A stretch of 64,000 nt of DNA from Mitsuokella sp. oral taxon 131 str. W9106 (GTDB taxonomy: Bacteria; Bacillota; Negativicutes; Selenomonadales; Selenomonadaceae): positions 1-64,000 of the forward strand of contig NZ_KI273060.1 of assembly GCF_000469545.1 (NCBI RefSeq), written 5' to 3'. Positions 1 to 9,470 of this stretch are shown piece after piece. The notes beneath the pieces are model-generated. The model saw only the letters and a list, made by a program, of their open reading frames with translations, was not told the origin of the DNA and made no database searches. How positions within the stretch are numbered: position 1 is the stretch's first letter; every line of letters begins with the position of its first letter. The position numbers were made by a program, and so were the translations under genes.

Positions 1-25
1 CGCAGTGACGCAAGGCGTCGCTGCG
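1..25 (-). terminator. probable hairpin downstream of ychF
   Basis: Two 11-base arms (1-11 and 15-25) pair around a three-base loop with a single G-U type mismatch, just past the ychF stop on the minus strand. The expected T-run would lie beyond the window edge, so terminator function is inferred from position only. Confidence 0.5.
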
Positions 26-37
26 CCCGCTCCCACA

Positions 38-1144
38 TCAAACGTTAAAGCGGAAATGGACGACATCCCCGTCCTGCATGACATAGTCCTTGCCCTCGAC
101 GCGCACCTGCCCCTTTTCGCGCGCCGCCGCGACGCTGCCCGCCGCGATGAGATCCTCGTAACCGACGATCTCCGCACGGATAAAGCCGCGCTCGAAGTCG
201 GTATGGATCTTGCCCGCCGCCTTCGGCGCCGTCGTTCCCTTTACGATCGTCCACGCGCGGCACTCGTCGGGTCCCGCCGTGAGGAACGTCTGAAGTCCGA
301 GAAGATCGAACGCCGCATGGATGAGGCGGTCGAGCCCGCTCTGCTCCTCGCCGAGATCTTCGAGGAAGGCCTTCGCCTCCTCGGGATCGAGCTCGGCGAT
401 CTCCGACTCGACCTTCGCCGCGATCGCGACGACCTGCGCGCCCTCTTTCGCCGCGTACTCCCTGACCTTCTGCACGAAGGGATTTTCGTCGAACGCCGTC
501 GCGACTTCGTCCTCGGCGACGTTGGCGACGTAGAGCGTCGGCTTCAGCGTCAGAAGATTCATCTCGCGGATCATCGCGCGCTCGTCATCCGTCAGAGCGA
601 CTTGCCGCGCAGGGCATCCCGCATCGAGCGATGCCTTGATGCGGCGCAGGATCCCGTCCTCGACCTTCGCTTCCTTATTGCCCGACTTTGCGATCTTCGC
701 GAGGCGCATGATGCGCTTTTCGATGACTTCGAGATCGGCAAGGCACAGCTCCGTCTGGATGATGCCGATGTCGCGCAGGGGATCGATGCCGCCCTCGACG
801 TGCGTGATGTCCGCGTCTTCAAAGCAGCGGACGACGTGCGCGACGGCATCGACCTGCCGGATGTGCTCCAAGAACTTGTTGCCGAGTCCCTCGCCCTTCG
901 ACGCGCCCTTGACGAGGCCCGCGATGTCGACGAAGCGGACGGACGCGGGCGTCGTCTTCTTCGATTGGTACAGCTCGTGCAGGACGCCGAGGCGCGGGTC
1001 TGGCACGGCGACGACGCCGACGTTCGGCTCAATCGTGCAGAACGGGAAATTCGCCGCCTCCGCGCCTGCCTTTGTGATCGCATTGAAAAGCGTGCTCTTG
1101 CCGACATTCGGCAGGCCGACGATGCCGACTTCTAAATTACTCAA
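38..1144 (-). CDS. ychF: YchF/OLA1-family ribosome-associated ATPase
   Basis: Obg-related P-loop NTPase of the YchF family, a cytosolic, ribosome-binding protein that prefers ATP to GTP. The product of 368 residues matches the usual length of about 365. The P-loop GLPNVGKS is at residues 10-17, the G3 region DIAGLVKGAS follows, and the usual NKxD specificity motif is replaced by NVAED, as is normal for YchF. A C-terminal TGS domain closes the protein. I chose the TTG at 1144 because GAGAGG lies upstream at good spacing and the product then begins directly at the G domain; a longer in-frame reading adds non-homologous residues. It is the last gene of the rpiB-glyA-upp-ychF run, 40 bases after upp. 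Confidence 0.95.
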   Translation of the reverse strand: MSNLEVGIVGLPNVGKSTLFNAITKAGAEAANFPFCTIEPNVGVVAVPDPRLGVLHELYQSKKTTPASVRFVDIAGLVKGASKGEGLGNKFLEHIRQVDAVAHVVRCFEDADITHVEGGIDPLRDIGIIQTELCLADLEVIEKRIMRLAKIAKSGNKEAKVEDGILRRIKASLDAGCPARQVALTDDERAMIREMNLLTLKPTLYVANVAEDEVATAFDENPFVQKVREYAAKEGAQVVAIAAKVESEIAELDPEEAKAFLEDLGEEQSGLDRLIHAAFDLLGLQTFLTAGPDECRAWTIVKGTTAPKAAGKIHTDFERGFIRAEIVGYEDLIAAGSVAAAREKGQVRVEGKDYVMQDGDVVHFRFNV

Positions 1145-1184
1145 CTTGCTTACCCTCTCCCAGTGAATCCCAGTGAACCGATAC

Positions 1185-1823
1185 TTACAGCGTCCCAAAA
1201 ATGCGGTCGCCCGCATCGCCGAGGCCGGGCACGATATAGCCCCTGTCATTGAGCCTTTCGTCAATCGCGGCGACGTAGACGGGCACGTCGGGATGCTTCT
1301 GATTGATGCAGCGAATGCCCTCAGGCGCCGACACGAGGCACATGAGGATCATGCCCTTCGCCCCTTTTTCCTTGAGCATCGTGAGCGCCGCCGAGGCGCT
1401 GCCGCCCGTCGCGAGCATCGGATCGACGACGATGAGCGTACGCTCCGCGACATCGCCCGGCAGCTTGCAGTAATACTCGACGGGCTTCAGCGTCGCCGGG
1501 TCCCGGTAGAGGCCGATGTGCCCGACGCGCGCTGCCGGAATGAGGTTCAGGACGCCTTCGACCATGCCGAGCCCCGCGCGCAGGATCGGCACGAGCCCGA
1601 CCTTCTTGCCCGCGAGCACCTTCGCCTTGCACTTCGCGACAGGCGTCTCGATCGCAATCTCGCGCAGCGGGAAATCACGCGTGATTTCGTACGCCATGAG
1701 CATGGCGATCTCTTCGAGCAGATCGCGGAAATCCTTCGTGCCCGTCTCCTTTTGGCGCATGAGCGTGAGCTTATGCTGGACGAGCGGATGATCGACGACG
1801 TGAACGTGCAGTTCCTCTGACAT
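1185..1823 (-). CDS. upp: Uracil phosphoribosyltransferase
   Basis: Pyrimidine salvage enzyme that makes UMP from uracil and PRPP in the cytosol. The 212-residue product is close to the usual 209. The PRPP-binding loop [12 protein letters not shown] is at about residues 132-143, and the C-terminal uracil-binding segment [12 protein letters not shown] is present. The ATG at 1823 is preceded by GGAGG at 1831-1835, which decides the start over an upstream in-frame codon. It sits 13 bases after glyA in an arrangement common in Firmicutes and is probably cotranscribed with it. Confidence 0.96.
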   Translation of the reverse strand: MSEELHVHVVDHPLVQHKLTLMRQKETGTKDFRDLLEEIAMLMAYEITRDFPLREIAIETPVAKCKAKVLAGKKVGLVPILRAGLGMVEGVLNLIPAARVGHIGLYRDPATLKPVEYYCKLPGDVAERTLIVVDPMLATGGSASAALTMLKEKGAKGMILMCLVSAPEGIRCINQKHPDVPVYVAAIDERLNDRGYIVPGLGDAGDRIFGTL

Positions 1824-1836
1824 GGATGAGCCTCCT

Positions 1837-3084
1837 TTATTCGTAAAGCGGATACTTCCGGCAGAGCGCGGCAACGCGCTCCCTCGCCTCTTCCCTCTTC
1901 CCTGCATCATGCGGTGCATGCAGCACGAGCGCGATGATGTCGGCGACTTCCCTCATATCGGCTTCCTTGAAGCCGCGCGTCGTAAGCGCGGGCGAGCCGA
2001 GTCGGATGCCGCTCGTCACAAATGGAGAGAGCGGTTCAAACGGGATCGTGTTGCGGTTCGCCGTGATGTTGGCCGCATCGAGTGCCGTCTGCGCTTCCTT
2101 GCCCGTGATGCCCTTGCTCGTGAGGTCGACGAGCATGAGGTGCGTGTCCGTGCCGCCCGAGACGATGCGGAAGCCATCCGCCTGCAGCTCTGCTGCGAGC
2201 GCCGCCGCATTCTTTTTGATCGCGCTGGCGTATGCCTTGAACGACGGGTCGAGCGCCTCGCCGAGCGCCACGGCCTTTGCCGCGATGACGTGCATCAAGG
2301 GACCGCCCTGGACGCCAGGAAATACCGCCTTGTCGAACTGCTTGCCGAATGCCGCATCGCGGCAGAGGATCATGCCGCCGCGCGGCCCGCGCAGCGTCTT
2401 GTGTGTCGTCGTCGTCACGACGTCGGCATACGGCATGGGACTCGGATGCTCGCCTGCCGCGACGAGCCCGGCAATGTGCGCGATGTCGGCCATGAGATAC
2501 GCGCCCGCTTTCTTCGCGATCTCCGAGAGGCGCGGGAAATCGAGCGTGCGCGCGTAGGCCGACGCGCCCGCCACGATGAGCTTCGGCTTCACTTCGAGCG
2601 CCTTCGCTTCAAGCGCATCGTAATCGATCTGCTCCGTCTCGCGCGCGACGCCGTAAGGCACGATCCGAAAATACTTGCCGCTCATGTTGACGGGGCTGCC
2701 GTGCGTGAGGTGGCCGCCGTCCGTGAGCTTCATGCCCATGACGGTGTCGCCGGGCTGAAGGAGCGCGAAGAACACCGCCATGTTCGCCTGCGCCCCCGAA
2801 TGCGGCTGCACGTTCGCGTACGCCGCGCCGAAGAGCTTCTTCGCGCGCTCGATTGCGAGCGACTCGACGACGTCCACGCACTCGCAGCCGCCGTAGTAAC
2901 GCTTGCCGGGGTACCCCTCTGCGTACTTGTTCGTCAGCACGCTGCCCTGCGCCTCCATGACCGCCTTGGAGACGATATTCTCCGACGCGATGAGCTCGAG
3001 CTTCGTGCGCTGACGCCGAAGCTCGCCGTCGACTGCTGCCGCGACCTTCGGATCGGCCTGCTTCAGCGTATCCATCCCATTCAT
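1837..3084 (-). CDS. glyA: Serine hydroxymethyltransferase
   Basis: PLP enzyme that interconverts serine and glycine while charging tetrahydrofolate with a one-carbon unit. The 415-residue length is typical. The PLP lysine lies in [14 protein letters not shown] (Lys at about 229), and the N-terminal SENIVSK and [13 protein letters not shown] signatures are intact. The ATG at 3084 follows AAAGGGG by six bases. It is second in the rpiB-glyA-upp-ychF run, with gaps of 14 and 13 bases to its neighbours, and supplies folate C1 units also used by the methionine and purine genes elsewhere in the window. Confidence 0.97.
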   Translation of the reverse strand: MNGMDTLKQADPKVAAAVDGELRRQRTKLELIASENIVSKAVMEAQGSVLTNKYAEGYPGKRYYGGCECVDVVESLAIERAKKLFGAAYANVQPHSGAQANMAVFFALLQPGDTVMGMKLTDGGHLTHGSPVNMSGKYFRIVPYGVARETEQIDYDALEAKALEVKPKLIVAGASAYARTLDFPRLSEIAKKAGAYLMADIAHIAGLVAAGEHPSPMPYADVVTTTTHKTLRGPRGGMILCRDAAFGKQFDKAVFPGVQGGPLMHVIAAKAVALGEALDPSFKAYASAIKKNAAALAAELQADGFRIVSGGTDTHLMLVDLTSKGITGKEAQTALDAANITANRNTIPFEPLSPFVTSGIRLGSPALTTRGFKEADMREVADIIALVLHAPHDAGKREEARERVAALCRKYPLYE

Positions 3085-3098
3085 AAAAGGCCCCTTTC

Positions 3099-3575
3099 TC
3101 ACTCGCCCAGGATCTCCTCCTGCACGTTCGCGCGTTTTTTTTCGATGTCCATGATCTTGCCAACGCGGCGCGCGTGGCGGCCGCCCGCGAACTTCGTCTC
3201 GAGGAAGGCACGGACGATTTCCCCCGCAGGACCGAACCCGATCACGCGCCCGCCCATCGCGAGGACATTTGCATCATTGTGCGCGCGCGCTTTCTTCGCC
3301 GAGTAGACGTCATGGCAGAGCGCGCAGCGGATGCCCGCGACCTTGTTTGCCGCGATCGAGATGCCGATGCCCGTGCCGCACAGCACGATGCCGAAGTCCG
3401 ACTTGCCGCGCGCGACATCCGCGCAGACCGCCTCCGCAATGTCTGGGTAGTCCACGGAATCCGCACCGAACGTGCCGACGTCCTTGACGGTCATGTTGTC
3501 GTACTCTTTCAGCACCATCTTAACCTCGTCCTTGAGCGCCACCGCGCCGTGATCGCTGCCAATCGTGATTTTCAT
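3099..3575 (-). CDS. rpiB: Ribose-5-phosphate isomerase B
   Basis: RpiB/LacAB-family isomerase that interconverts ribose 5-phosphate and ribulose 5-phosphate in the pentose phosphate pathway. The 158-residue product has the N-terminal GSDHG motif (Asp8, His9) and the catalytic cysteine in [14 protein letters not shown] (Cys66). AAAGGCGGGG precedes the ATG. It is the first gene of the minus-strand run leading into glyA. The tail of about 15 residues is slightly longer than in many homologues and Lys-rich. Confidence 0.93.
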   Translation of the reverse strand: MKITIGSDHGAVALKDEVKMVLKEYDNMTVKDVGTFGADSVDYPDIAEAVCADVARGKSDFGIVLCGTGIGISIAANKVAGIRCALCHDVYSAKKARAHNDANVLAMGGRVIGFGPAGEIVRAFLETKFAGGRHARRVGKIMDIEKKRANVQEEILGE

Positions 3576-3606
3576 TCTGTCCCCGCCTTTCTCAAACCTC
3601 CCTTCT

Positions 3607-3615
3607 ATTCTAGCA
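3607..3615 (-). promoter_or_regulatory. extended -10 promoter for rpiB operon
   Basis: On the minus strand TGCTAGAAT forms an extended -10 about 35 bases before the rpiB ATG. No good -35 is visible; a T-rich run lies at that distance. Confidence 0.4.
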
Positions 3616-3722
3616 TAGAACCCGAAAAAAAAATACCGCTCGCATCAGATTCGCGGATGGCTGCGCCCTCCCAATTCCTGCGCCTTGCGAATCGAGGCGT
3701 AGATTTTTACGCGTCCGCATTG

Positions 3723-3728
3723 TATAAT
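3723..3728 (+). promoter_or_regulatory. -10 element for the ABC importer operon
   Basis: A perfect TATAAT lies 46 bases before the start of the lipoprotein gene. The matching -35 is weak. Confidence 0.4.
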
Positions 3729-3774
3729 GGTAGCGTATTTCATCGCAAGAAATAAGGAAAAGGTGGGATTTGCT

Positions 3775-4782
3775 ATGAACTTATCCAGACTGAAACAGGG
3801 TCTCGCCCTTGCCGTCTGCGCGCTTTCGATGACGGCGCTTGCGGCAGGGTGCGGCTCAGAGGGAGCAGGCTCGTCCTCCGAAAACGGCAAGCAGTACAAG
3901 GTCGGCATCGTCCAGCTCGTCGAGCACAACGCGCTCGATTCGGCGAACAAGGGATTCGTCGACGGGCTCAAGGAGCGCGGCTTCGAAGAGGGCAAGAACC
4001 TCACGATTGACCGCCAGAATGCACAGGCAGACCAATCGAACCTCCAAAACATCGCACAGCGCTTCGTCTCGGGAAAGATGGATCTCGTCTGCGCGATCGC
4101 GACGCCTGCGGCGCAGACGATCGCCAATGCGACGAAGGATATCCCCATCGTCGGCACGGCGATCACGGACTACGTCGGCGCGAAGCTCGCCGCCAGCAAC
4201 GACAAGCCGGGCGCAAATGTGACGGGCACGAGCGACATGAACCCGATCCAAGAGCAGATCGACCTCCTCTTGAAACTAAAGCCGGACGCAAAGGTCATCG
4301 GCACGATCTACACATCGAGCGAAGTCAACTCCGAAGTGCAGGTCAAGGCGATGAAGGCGTACGCCGAGAGCAAGGGGCTGACCGTAAAGGTCGCGACGAT
4401 CTCGACGGTCAATGACATCCAGCAGGCGGCGCAGAGCCTCGTCGGCTCGGTCGACGCATTCTACGAGCCGACGGACAACGTCATCGCGTCCGCCATACCG
4501 ACGCTCGTCGCCATCACGGATGCGGCGAAGGTCCCCGTCATCGGCGGCGAGCCGTATCAGGTCAAATCCGGCGCGCTCGCGACCTACGGCATCGACTACT
4601 ACCAGCTCGGCGTGCAGACGGGGCATATGGCAGCCGATATCCTGGCGGGCAAGAAGAAGCCTGCCGACATGCCGATCGAGACGGCGAAAACGCTCAGGAT
4701 CTGCATCAACAAGAAGGATGCGGAAGCGCTCGGCATCACCATTCCCGCCGACGTCCTGAAGGACGCGGATATCGTGGAGTAA
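3775..4782 (+). CDS. ABC transporter substrate-binding lipoprotein (TrpX-like)
   Basis: Extracytoplasmic solute-binding lipoprotein of the ABC_sub_bind (PF04392) family, which in Firmicutes is linked to tryptophan or other amino-acid-like ligands. The 335-residue product begins with a lipoprotein signal peptide ending in LAAGC (Cys26), followed by a Gly/Ser-rich linker and a two-lobed periplasmic-binding fold (KVGIVQLVEH onward). The ATG at 3775 is preceded by AAGGTGGG; an earlier in-frame start would put a charged extension before the signal peptide. The permease begins four bases after its stop, so the three genes form one operon. The ligand cannot be read from the sequence; tryptophan is a guess from the TrpXYZ family. 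Confidence 0.88.
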   Translation: MNLSRLKQGLALAVCALSMTALAAGCGSEGAGSSSENGKQYKVGIVQLVEHNALDSANKGFVDGLKERGFEEGKNLTIDRQNAQADQSNLQNIAQRFVSGKMDLVCAIATPAAQTIANATKDIPIVGTAITDYVGAKLAASNDKPGANVTGTSDMNPIQEQIDLLLKLKPDAKVIGTIYTSSEVNSEVQVKAMKAYAESKGLTVKVATISTVNDIQQAAQSLVGSVDAFYEPTDNVIASAIPTLVAITDAAKVPVIGGEPYQVKSGALATYGIDYYQLGVQTGHMAADILAGKKKPADMPIETAKTLRICINKKDAEALGITIPADVLKDADIVE

Positions 4783-4786
4783 GCGC

Positions 4787-5665
4787 ATGGATCTCGTAAT
4801 CTCTACCATCTCACAAGGCTTCCTCTGGGCGCTGCTCGCGATCGGCGTCTACCTGACGTTCCGCGTGCTCGATATCGCCGACCTCACCGTCGAGGGAAGC
4901 TTTCCCCTCGGCGCGGCGACGGCGGCGACGCTGCTCACGGCGGGCTTCCATCCCATCGCCGCGATCCTCGCCGCCTGCATCGCGGGCATGATCGCGGGTG
5001 TCGTGACGGGCTTTCTCTGCACAAAGCTCAAGATCCCCGCGCTGCTCGCGGGCATCCTCACGATGATCGCCCTCTACTCCGTCAACCTGCGCATCATGGG
5101 CAAGGCGAACCTGCCGCTTTTGCAGCAGGACACGATTTTCACGATCTGGCACTTTGGCATGGACAAGATGACGGCGACGCTCGTCATCGGCGCCGTCATC
5201 GTCCTCATCGTCGCTGCGGCGAACTACTGGTTCTTCGGTACGGAAATCGGCGCTGCCGTCCGCGCGACGGGCGACAACCCGCACATGATCCGCGCGAACG
5301 GCATCAACACCGACGCAATGGTCGTGCTCGGCCTTTTGATGTCGAACGGGCTCGTCGCCATCTCGGGCGCGCTCGTCGCCGAGAGCAACGGATTCGCGGA
5401 CGTCGGCATGGGCGTCGGCACGATCGTCATCGGTCTCGCCTCCGTCATCATCGGCGAGGTGCTGTTCGGCACGCGCAGTTTCTTCAACTGCCTCATTTCC
5501 GTCATTTTAGGCTCGATCGTATACCGCGCCGTCATCGCGATCGTCCTGCAAATGGGCATGCCGCCGAATGACCTCAAGCTCTTCACGGCGATCCTCGTCG
5601 CGATCGCGCTCTCGATGCCGCTCATCAAGGCGCGCTTCGCCTCCATGCGAAAGGCGGTGAGGTGA
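4787..5665 (+). CDS. ABC transporter permease (TrpY-like)
   Basis: Integral membrane permease of the branched-chain/ribose-type (BPD_transp_2) superfamily, partner of the upstream lipoprotein and downstream ATPase. The 292-residue product has about eight to nine hydrophobic segments, starting with a helix at residues 8-27 and the characteristic VLDIADLTVEGSFPLG stretch seen in this subfamily. The GGAG overlapping the preceding stop serves as ribosome binding site. Its stop overlaps the ATP-binding gene by one base (TGATG), indicating translational coupling. Confidence 0.9.
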   Translation: MDLVISTISQGFLWALLAIGVYLTFRVLDIADLTVEGSFPLGAATAATLLTAGFHPIAAILAACIAGMIAGVVTGFLCTKLKIPALLAGILTMIALYSVNLRIMGKANLPLLQQDTIFTIWHFGMDKMTATLVIGAVIVLIVAAANYWFFGTEIGAAVRATGDNPHMIRANGINTDAMVVLGLLMSNGLVAISGALVAESNGFADVGMGVGTIVIGLASVIIGEVLFGTRSFFNCLISVILGSIVYRAVIAIVLQMGMPPNDLKLFTAILVAIALSMPLIKARFASMRKAVR

Positions 5666-6459
5666 TGCTCCGGATCGAGAACATCTCCAAGACATTCAAC
5701 CCCGGCACGATGACCGAAAAGCGCGCGCTCGAAGGCGTGAGCCTTCACCTCGCGCCCGGCGACTTCGTCACCGTCATCGGCGGCAACGGCGCGGGCAAGA
5801 GCACGCTCATGAACTCCATCGCAGGCTCGTTTCCCGTCGATGCGGGCAGCATCTTGATCGCGGGCACGGACATCACGAAATGGCCGGAGCACAAGCGCGC
5901 GAAATTCATCGGACGCGTCTTCCAGGACCCGATGATGGGCACGGCGGCGAACATGATGATCGAGGAGAACCTCGCGATCGCCGCGCGGCGCGGCCGTACG
6001 CCGACGCTCCGCTGGAGCAGCTCCCAAAAAGAGCAGGCGCACTACCGCGAGCTGCTCGCCGGGCTCGGCCTCGGCCTTGAAGACCGCCTCGAATCGAAAG
6101 TCGGCCTGCTCTCCGGCGGTCAGCGGCAGGCGCTCACGCTCCTCATGGCGACCCTGGAGAGCCCAAAGCTCCTGCTGCTCGACGAGCACACGGCGGCGCT
6201 CGATCCGAAGACGGCGGGAAAAGTCCTCGCGCTCACGGAGAAAATCGTCACCGAAAGCCGGCTCACCACACTCATGATCACGCACAACATGCGCGATGCC
6301 CTGCGCCTCGGCAACCGCCTCATCATGATGTTCGGCGGCCGCATCCTCTTCGACGTCGGCGGCGAGGAAAAAAAGCACCTGACCGTAAAAGACCTGCTCG
6401 CCATGTTCGAAAAAGCCGCCGGAAGCGAGCTCGCAAACGACAGCCTGCTGCTTAGCTGA
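5665..6459 (+). CDS. ABC transporter ATP-binding protein (TrpZ-like)
   Basis: Cytoplasmic ATPase energising the importer encoded by the two genes before it. The 264-residue product has Walker A GGNGAGKST (about 39-47), a Q-loop in VFQDPMMGT, signature LSGGQRQ (about 150) and Walker B LLLLDEHTAALD, followed by the switch His in MITHN. It starts at the ATG of a TGATG overlap with the permease stop; a GTG one codon earlier is also possible. A bidirectional-looking hairpin follows at 6489-6518. Confidence 0.93.
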   Translation: MLRIENISKTFNPGTMTEKRALEGVSLHLAPGDFVTVIGGNGAGKSTLMNSIAGSFPVDAGSILIAGTDITKWPEHKRAKFIGRVFQDPMMGTAANMMIEENLAIAARRGRTPTLRWSSSQKEQAHYRELLAGLGLGLEDRLESKVGLLSGGQRQALTLLMATLESPKLLLLDEHTAALDPKTAGKVLALTEKIVTESRLTTLMITHNMRDALRLGNRLIMMFGGRILFDVGGEEKKHLTVKDLLAMFEKAAGSELANDSLLLS

Positions 6460-6488
6460 CCAGGATACGGAAAAGGAAAGACAGAAAC

Positions 6489-6518
6489 GAACCGCATCTC
6501 CACAGCGAGACGCGGTTC
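6489..6518. terminator. bidirectional hairpin between ABC operon and GGDEF genes
   Basis: Arms 6489-6500 and 6507-6518 pair with one mismatch. T-rich sequence follows on both strands, and the hairpin lies between converging genes. Confidence 0.65.
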
Positions 6519-6536
6519 TTCCATATCTGGCATAAC

Positions 6537-7901
6537 CTATTTGTTCGGTCTTCCTTCGCGCGCCGCCTTTTCGCGGTGGTAGCGTTCCTTCTCCGCATAC
6601 ATCGCCTGATCGGCGCGGTCAATGACGTCCTGCACGCGTTTTGGGTGCGCTTCCCATGCGACGCCGATGGAGATGGAGAGCGAATCGTCCTTTGCGAGGC
6701 ATTTCCGCATCGCGCCGATTTTCCCAAGGAGCGCCTCCTCGCGCTCCCCGACGCTGAGCACGACGAACTCGTCGCCGCCGACACGGTAGATTTCCTTTGC
6801 CGGGAAAATGCGATGGAACAGTTCGCCCGCTTGAGCGATCATCCTGTCCCCGTACTCATGTCCGAGCGTGTCGTTCGTTTCCTTGAGATTGTTGAGGTCG
6901 AAATACGCGACACCGAGCGAGCAGTCGATGCGGCTGTTTTCGAGCCGCGTCTTTTCGCGCATGAAGGCATTGCGGTTGCCGCAGCCCGTCATCGCGTCGT
7001 AAAAGCTCATCTTTTCCAGCAGCGACGTATACGCCTGCATGAGGATGCGCGTCGAGACGTAGTACGCAATGGAGAGCAGCAGCGGCTCGATGTTCTGCAT
7101 CTTTTCGAGCGGCGGATTGTCGAGCCCGATATAGCCGACAAGCTTGCTGCGCACGCGGATCGGCGCGACGATATAGCTGTGTATGCCGCGCGCGACAATC
7201 ATTTCGTATTCCTCCCGCCACGAATCCCGGATGTCTTCGACATCGGGGATCAGGATGCAGCGATTTTCCTCCATGATCGGCAGCCAATGCTTGAAGCGGG
7301 ACACATCAATCCCCTGCCGCTCCGGCATATAGGAAGGGACGCCCTGCATGCACCACTCGTGCGTGTTGTAGAGCAGTCCATGCCGCAGTTCAAAGACAAA
7401 CGCGCGCTTCGCCCGAAGCGTCTCCCCAAGATTCTGCAGGATGAGATTGTACGCCTTTTCCAGGCTATCGCACTCCGCGAGGATATGGAGGGTATGCCCG
7501 AGCATGTCCTGTGCCTCGAGCGCGTTCTGCAGCGCGCGCTTTTCCTGCTCGATCTCGGACACGTCGATGGAGAGAACGAGATGGGCGAGCCGCCCTTCCA
7601 AACGAATGCCGCGCATCTTGATGTAAACATGGCGCTTCGTCGCGGGATTGTATCCCTGCGACTCCCTCACCTCGCCGATCGCGAGCGGCATGGTGCAGCA
7701 ATTCACGCAAGGCACGTGAATGCCCGCGAGCATCTTATGGCACGTGAGGGACTCCGCAGCAAGGGATGAAACGCCCGTGCGTTCCCGCTCCGCCCGGTTC
7801 ACAAACAGGATGCGCTGTGTCTTCGCATCCGTAATATGTACCATTTCGTCGAGGAGGTCGAACGCTGCGACATCCGCCAAGGAAAGTGCATTCAGATCCA
7901 T
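6537..7901 (-). CDS. PAS-GAF-GGDEF diguanylate cyclase (first of tandem pair)
   Basis: Predicted soluble diguanylate cyclase of 454 residues. An N-terminal PAS-like region (about 10-125) carries a cysteine cluster, Cys54, Cys65, Cys68 and Cys69. A GAF-like region follows (about 135-295), then a GGDEF domain with intact GGDEF near residue 374 and the DLNNLKETND segment. The RxxD inhibitory site expected just before GGDEF is absent (KEIYR there), so product inhibition may be lost. Its ATG overlaps the stop of the paralogous upstream gene by one base, so the two are translationally coupled. No transmembrane segment is evident; the ligand of the sensory part is unknown. Confidence 0.9.
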   Translation of the reverse strand: MDLNALSLADVAAFDLLDEMVHITDAKTQRILFVNRAERERTGVSSLAAESLTCHKMLAGIHVPCVNCCTMPLAIGEVRESQGYNPATKRHVYIKMRGIRLEGRLAHLVLSIDVSEIEQEKRALQNALEAQDMLGHTLHILAECDSLEKAYNLILQNLGETLRAKRAFVFELRHGLLYNTHEWCMQGVPSYMPERQGIDVSRFKHWLPIMEENRCILIPDVEDIRDSWREEYEMIVARGIHSYIVAPIRVRSKLVGYIGLDNPPLEKMQNIEPLLLSIAYYVSTRILMQAYTSLLEKMSFYDAMTGCGNRNAFMREKTRLENSRIDCSLGVAYFDLNNLKETNDTLGHEYGDRMIAQAGELFHRIFPAKEIYRVGGDEFVVLSVGEREEALLGKIGAMRKCLAKDDSLSISIGVAWEAHPKRVQDVIDRADQAMYAEKERYHREKAAREGRPNK

Positions 7902-9256
7902 CAGCGGCTCCCCTCCTGCTTCCTATGATATCGCACCTTTTCTTCGTACATCGCTTCATCGGCACGATCCACGAGCGCCTGCATATCGTGCGGAGCATCC
8001 TCCCATGCCATGCCGACGGAGACGGAAAGCGTCGCATCGTTCCGAACGGCCGCCTTGATGGCGTCGACGAGAGCGGAAACTTCCTGCTCTCCCTTATCGA
8101 CGAGGAGCGCGACGAACTCGTCGCCGCCCGTGCGGTAGACCAACTCCTGCGGCATCACGCTGCACATGATCCGCGCCGCTTTTTGGATCAGCTTGTCCCC
8201 ATACTCATGTCCGAGCGTGTCATTCGTCTCCTTGAGCTTGTTGAGATCAAAAAAAATGACACCGACAGTGTGGCGGCTCGCGCTTCGTTCGAGTTGGTCC
8301 TTGCGCCGCATGTAGGCGTTACGGTTGCCGCAGCCCGTCATCGCATCGTGGAAGCTCATCGTTTCGAGCAGTGCCGTATGCTCATTCATGCGGATGCGCA
8401 CGGCAATGTAATACGCGACGGATGCAAGAAGCGGCTCGATGTCCTGCGCAAGATCCTGCGGCGCATTCTCGATGCCCAAAAGCCCAATGACATGACCGTG
8501 CATGCGGATCGGCGCCACGATGTAGCTGCGCGCCCCCCTGCTCGCCATGATGCGATATTCGATGCGGTCGACGCCGCGCACTTCCTCCACGTCCTCGACG
8601 CACACGCAGTGATTCCCGCGGAAACGATCCATCCACCGCGCGAAAAGCTGCGGGCTCATTCCCTGCTCCTCCTCCTTTTGCGATGCCGCGCCTTCCGCAC
8701 ACCACTCGGCCGTCGTGTAAAACAGCCCGCGGCGGAGAATGCAGAGATACGCCCGACTCGCGCGCAGCGTCTCGCCAAAGTTCTGCAGGATGAGTGCATA
8801 GGCCTTGCTGGGATCAGGCATCTCATTCAGGATATGCAGCGATTCGCTGATCATCTCCTGCACCATCAGGGCATTCGAAAGGCGCCCTTTTTCCCGCTCC
8901 ACGCGCGAAACGTCGAACCCAATGACGAGGCGGGCAAGGCGTCCGTTCAGATCGATGACCCGGCTCTTGATGTAGACGTCACATTTCGCCATGCTGTTAT
9001 AGGCACGCGCCGCCGTGAGCATGCCGGCAGAAAGCGCCTTGAACTTGCAATGCTCGCAGCGTTGGGTGCGCCCATGCATGAGCTCGTAGCAGTAGCGCTT
9101 CCCTTCCGTCTGGCCTGCCGATGCGATCCGCTGGCGCAGTGCGTCATTGAGGAAAATCACCTCGCACGTATCCACGTACGCGATGTATACCATTTCGCTT
9201 AGGAGATTGAAGATCTCCGCATCCTCCAGTGACCGCAGCGCATATTCCAACGGCAT
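7901..9256 (-). CDS. PAS-GAF-GGDEF diguanylate cyclase (second of tandem pair)
   Basis: A 451-residue paralogue of the gene directly downstream, colinear over its whole length: PAS-like region with Cys56, Cys67 and Cys70 in the pattern C-x10-C-x2-C, GAF-like region, and a GGDEF domain with intact GGDEF preceded by QELVYRT. Again no RxxD inhibitory site is seen. AAAGGA precedes the ATG at 9256; a GTG one codon upstream sits too close to it. It is first in a two-gene operon behind a promoter at 9318-9346. The pair most likely arose by tandem duplication and then diverged, since the sensory parts differ more than the cyclase parts. Confidence 0.9.
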   Translation of the reverse strand: MPLEYALRSLEDAEIFNLLSEMVYIAYVDTCEVIFLNDALRQRIASAGQTEGKRYCYELMHGRTQRCEHCKFKALSAGMLTAARAYNSMAKCDVYIKSRVIDLNGRLARLVIGFDVSRVEREKGRLSNALMVQEMISESLHILNEMPDPSKAYALILQNFGETLRASRAYLCILRRGLFYTTAEWCAEGAASQKEEEQGMSPQLFARWMDRFRGNHCVCVEDVEEVRGVDRIEYRIMASRGARSYIVAPIRMHGHVIGLLGIENAPQDLAQDIEPLLASVAYYIAVRIRMNEHTALLETMSFHDAMTGCGNRNAYMRRKDQLERSASRHTVGVIFFDLNKLKETNDTLGHEYGDKLIQKAARIMCSVMPQELVYRTGGDEFVALLVDKGEQEVSALVDAIKAAVRNDATLSVSVGMAWEDAPHDMQALVDRADEAMYEEKVRYHRKQEGSR

Positions 9257-9317
9257 CACATCCTTTCATCCAAGCCAAAACCAACAGGGATCCATGGACT
9301 CTCAAATATACGCTCTC

Positions 9318-9346
9318 ATTCTACTACATACAAAAAACCATTTCAA
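9318..9346 (-). promoter_or_regulatory. promoter for the GGDEF gene pair
   Basis: On the minus strand TTGAAA (9341-9346) and TAGAAT (9318-9323) are separated by 17 bases, about 60 bases before the start codon. Confidence 0.55.
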
Positions 9347-9387
9347 TAGATCCTGTCCCAAATGCCTTTCGCAAATTGCCCGGTTAA

Positions 9388-9416
9388 TTGCCCTTTGCCC
9401 CAACCTGCTATATAAT
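9388..9416 (+). promoter_or_regulatory. promoter for the PHP-domain gene
   Basis: TTGCCC (9388-9393), a 17-base spacer and TATAAT (9411-9416), about 55 bases before the ATG at 9471. A second TATAAT follows at 9422. Confidence 0.55.
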
Positions 9417-9470
9417 TGCTATATAATAATTAAAAACATAGAAACACGAACCGGACAGGAGGAAGATTCC

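Noticed and set aside
5-1135. Long open frame antisense to ychF, and many similar frames opposite other genes
   Set aside because: High-GC third-position bias keeps antisense frames open. The products are rich in Arg, Asp and Ala with no domain signal or ribosome binding site, while the opposite strand encodes a clear gene.
3576-3774. T-box or tryptophan attenuator before the TrpX-like operon
   Set aside because: The leader after the predicted start is about 40 bases, with no T-box sequence, leader peptide or terminator.
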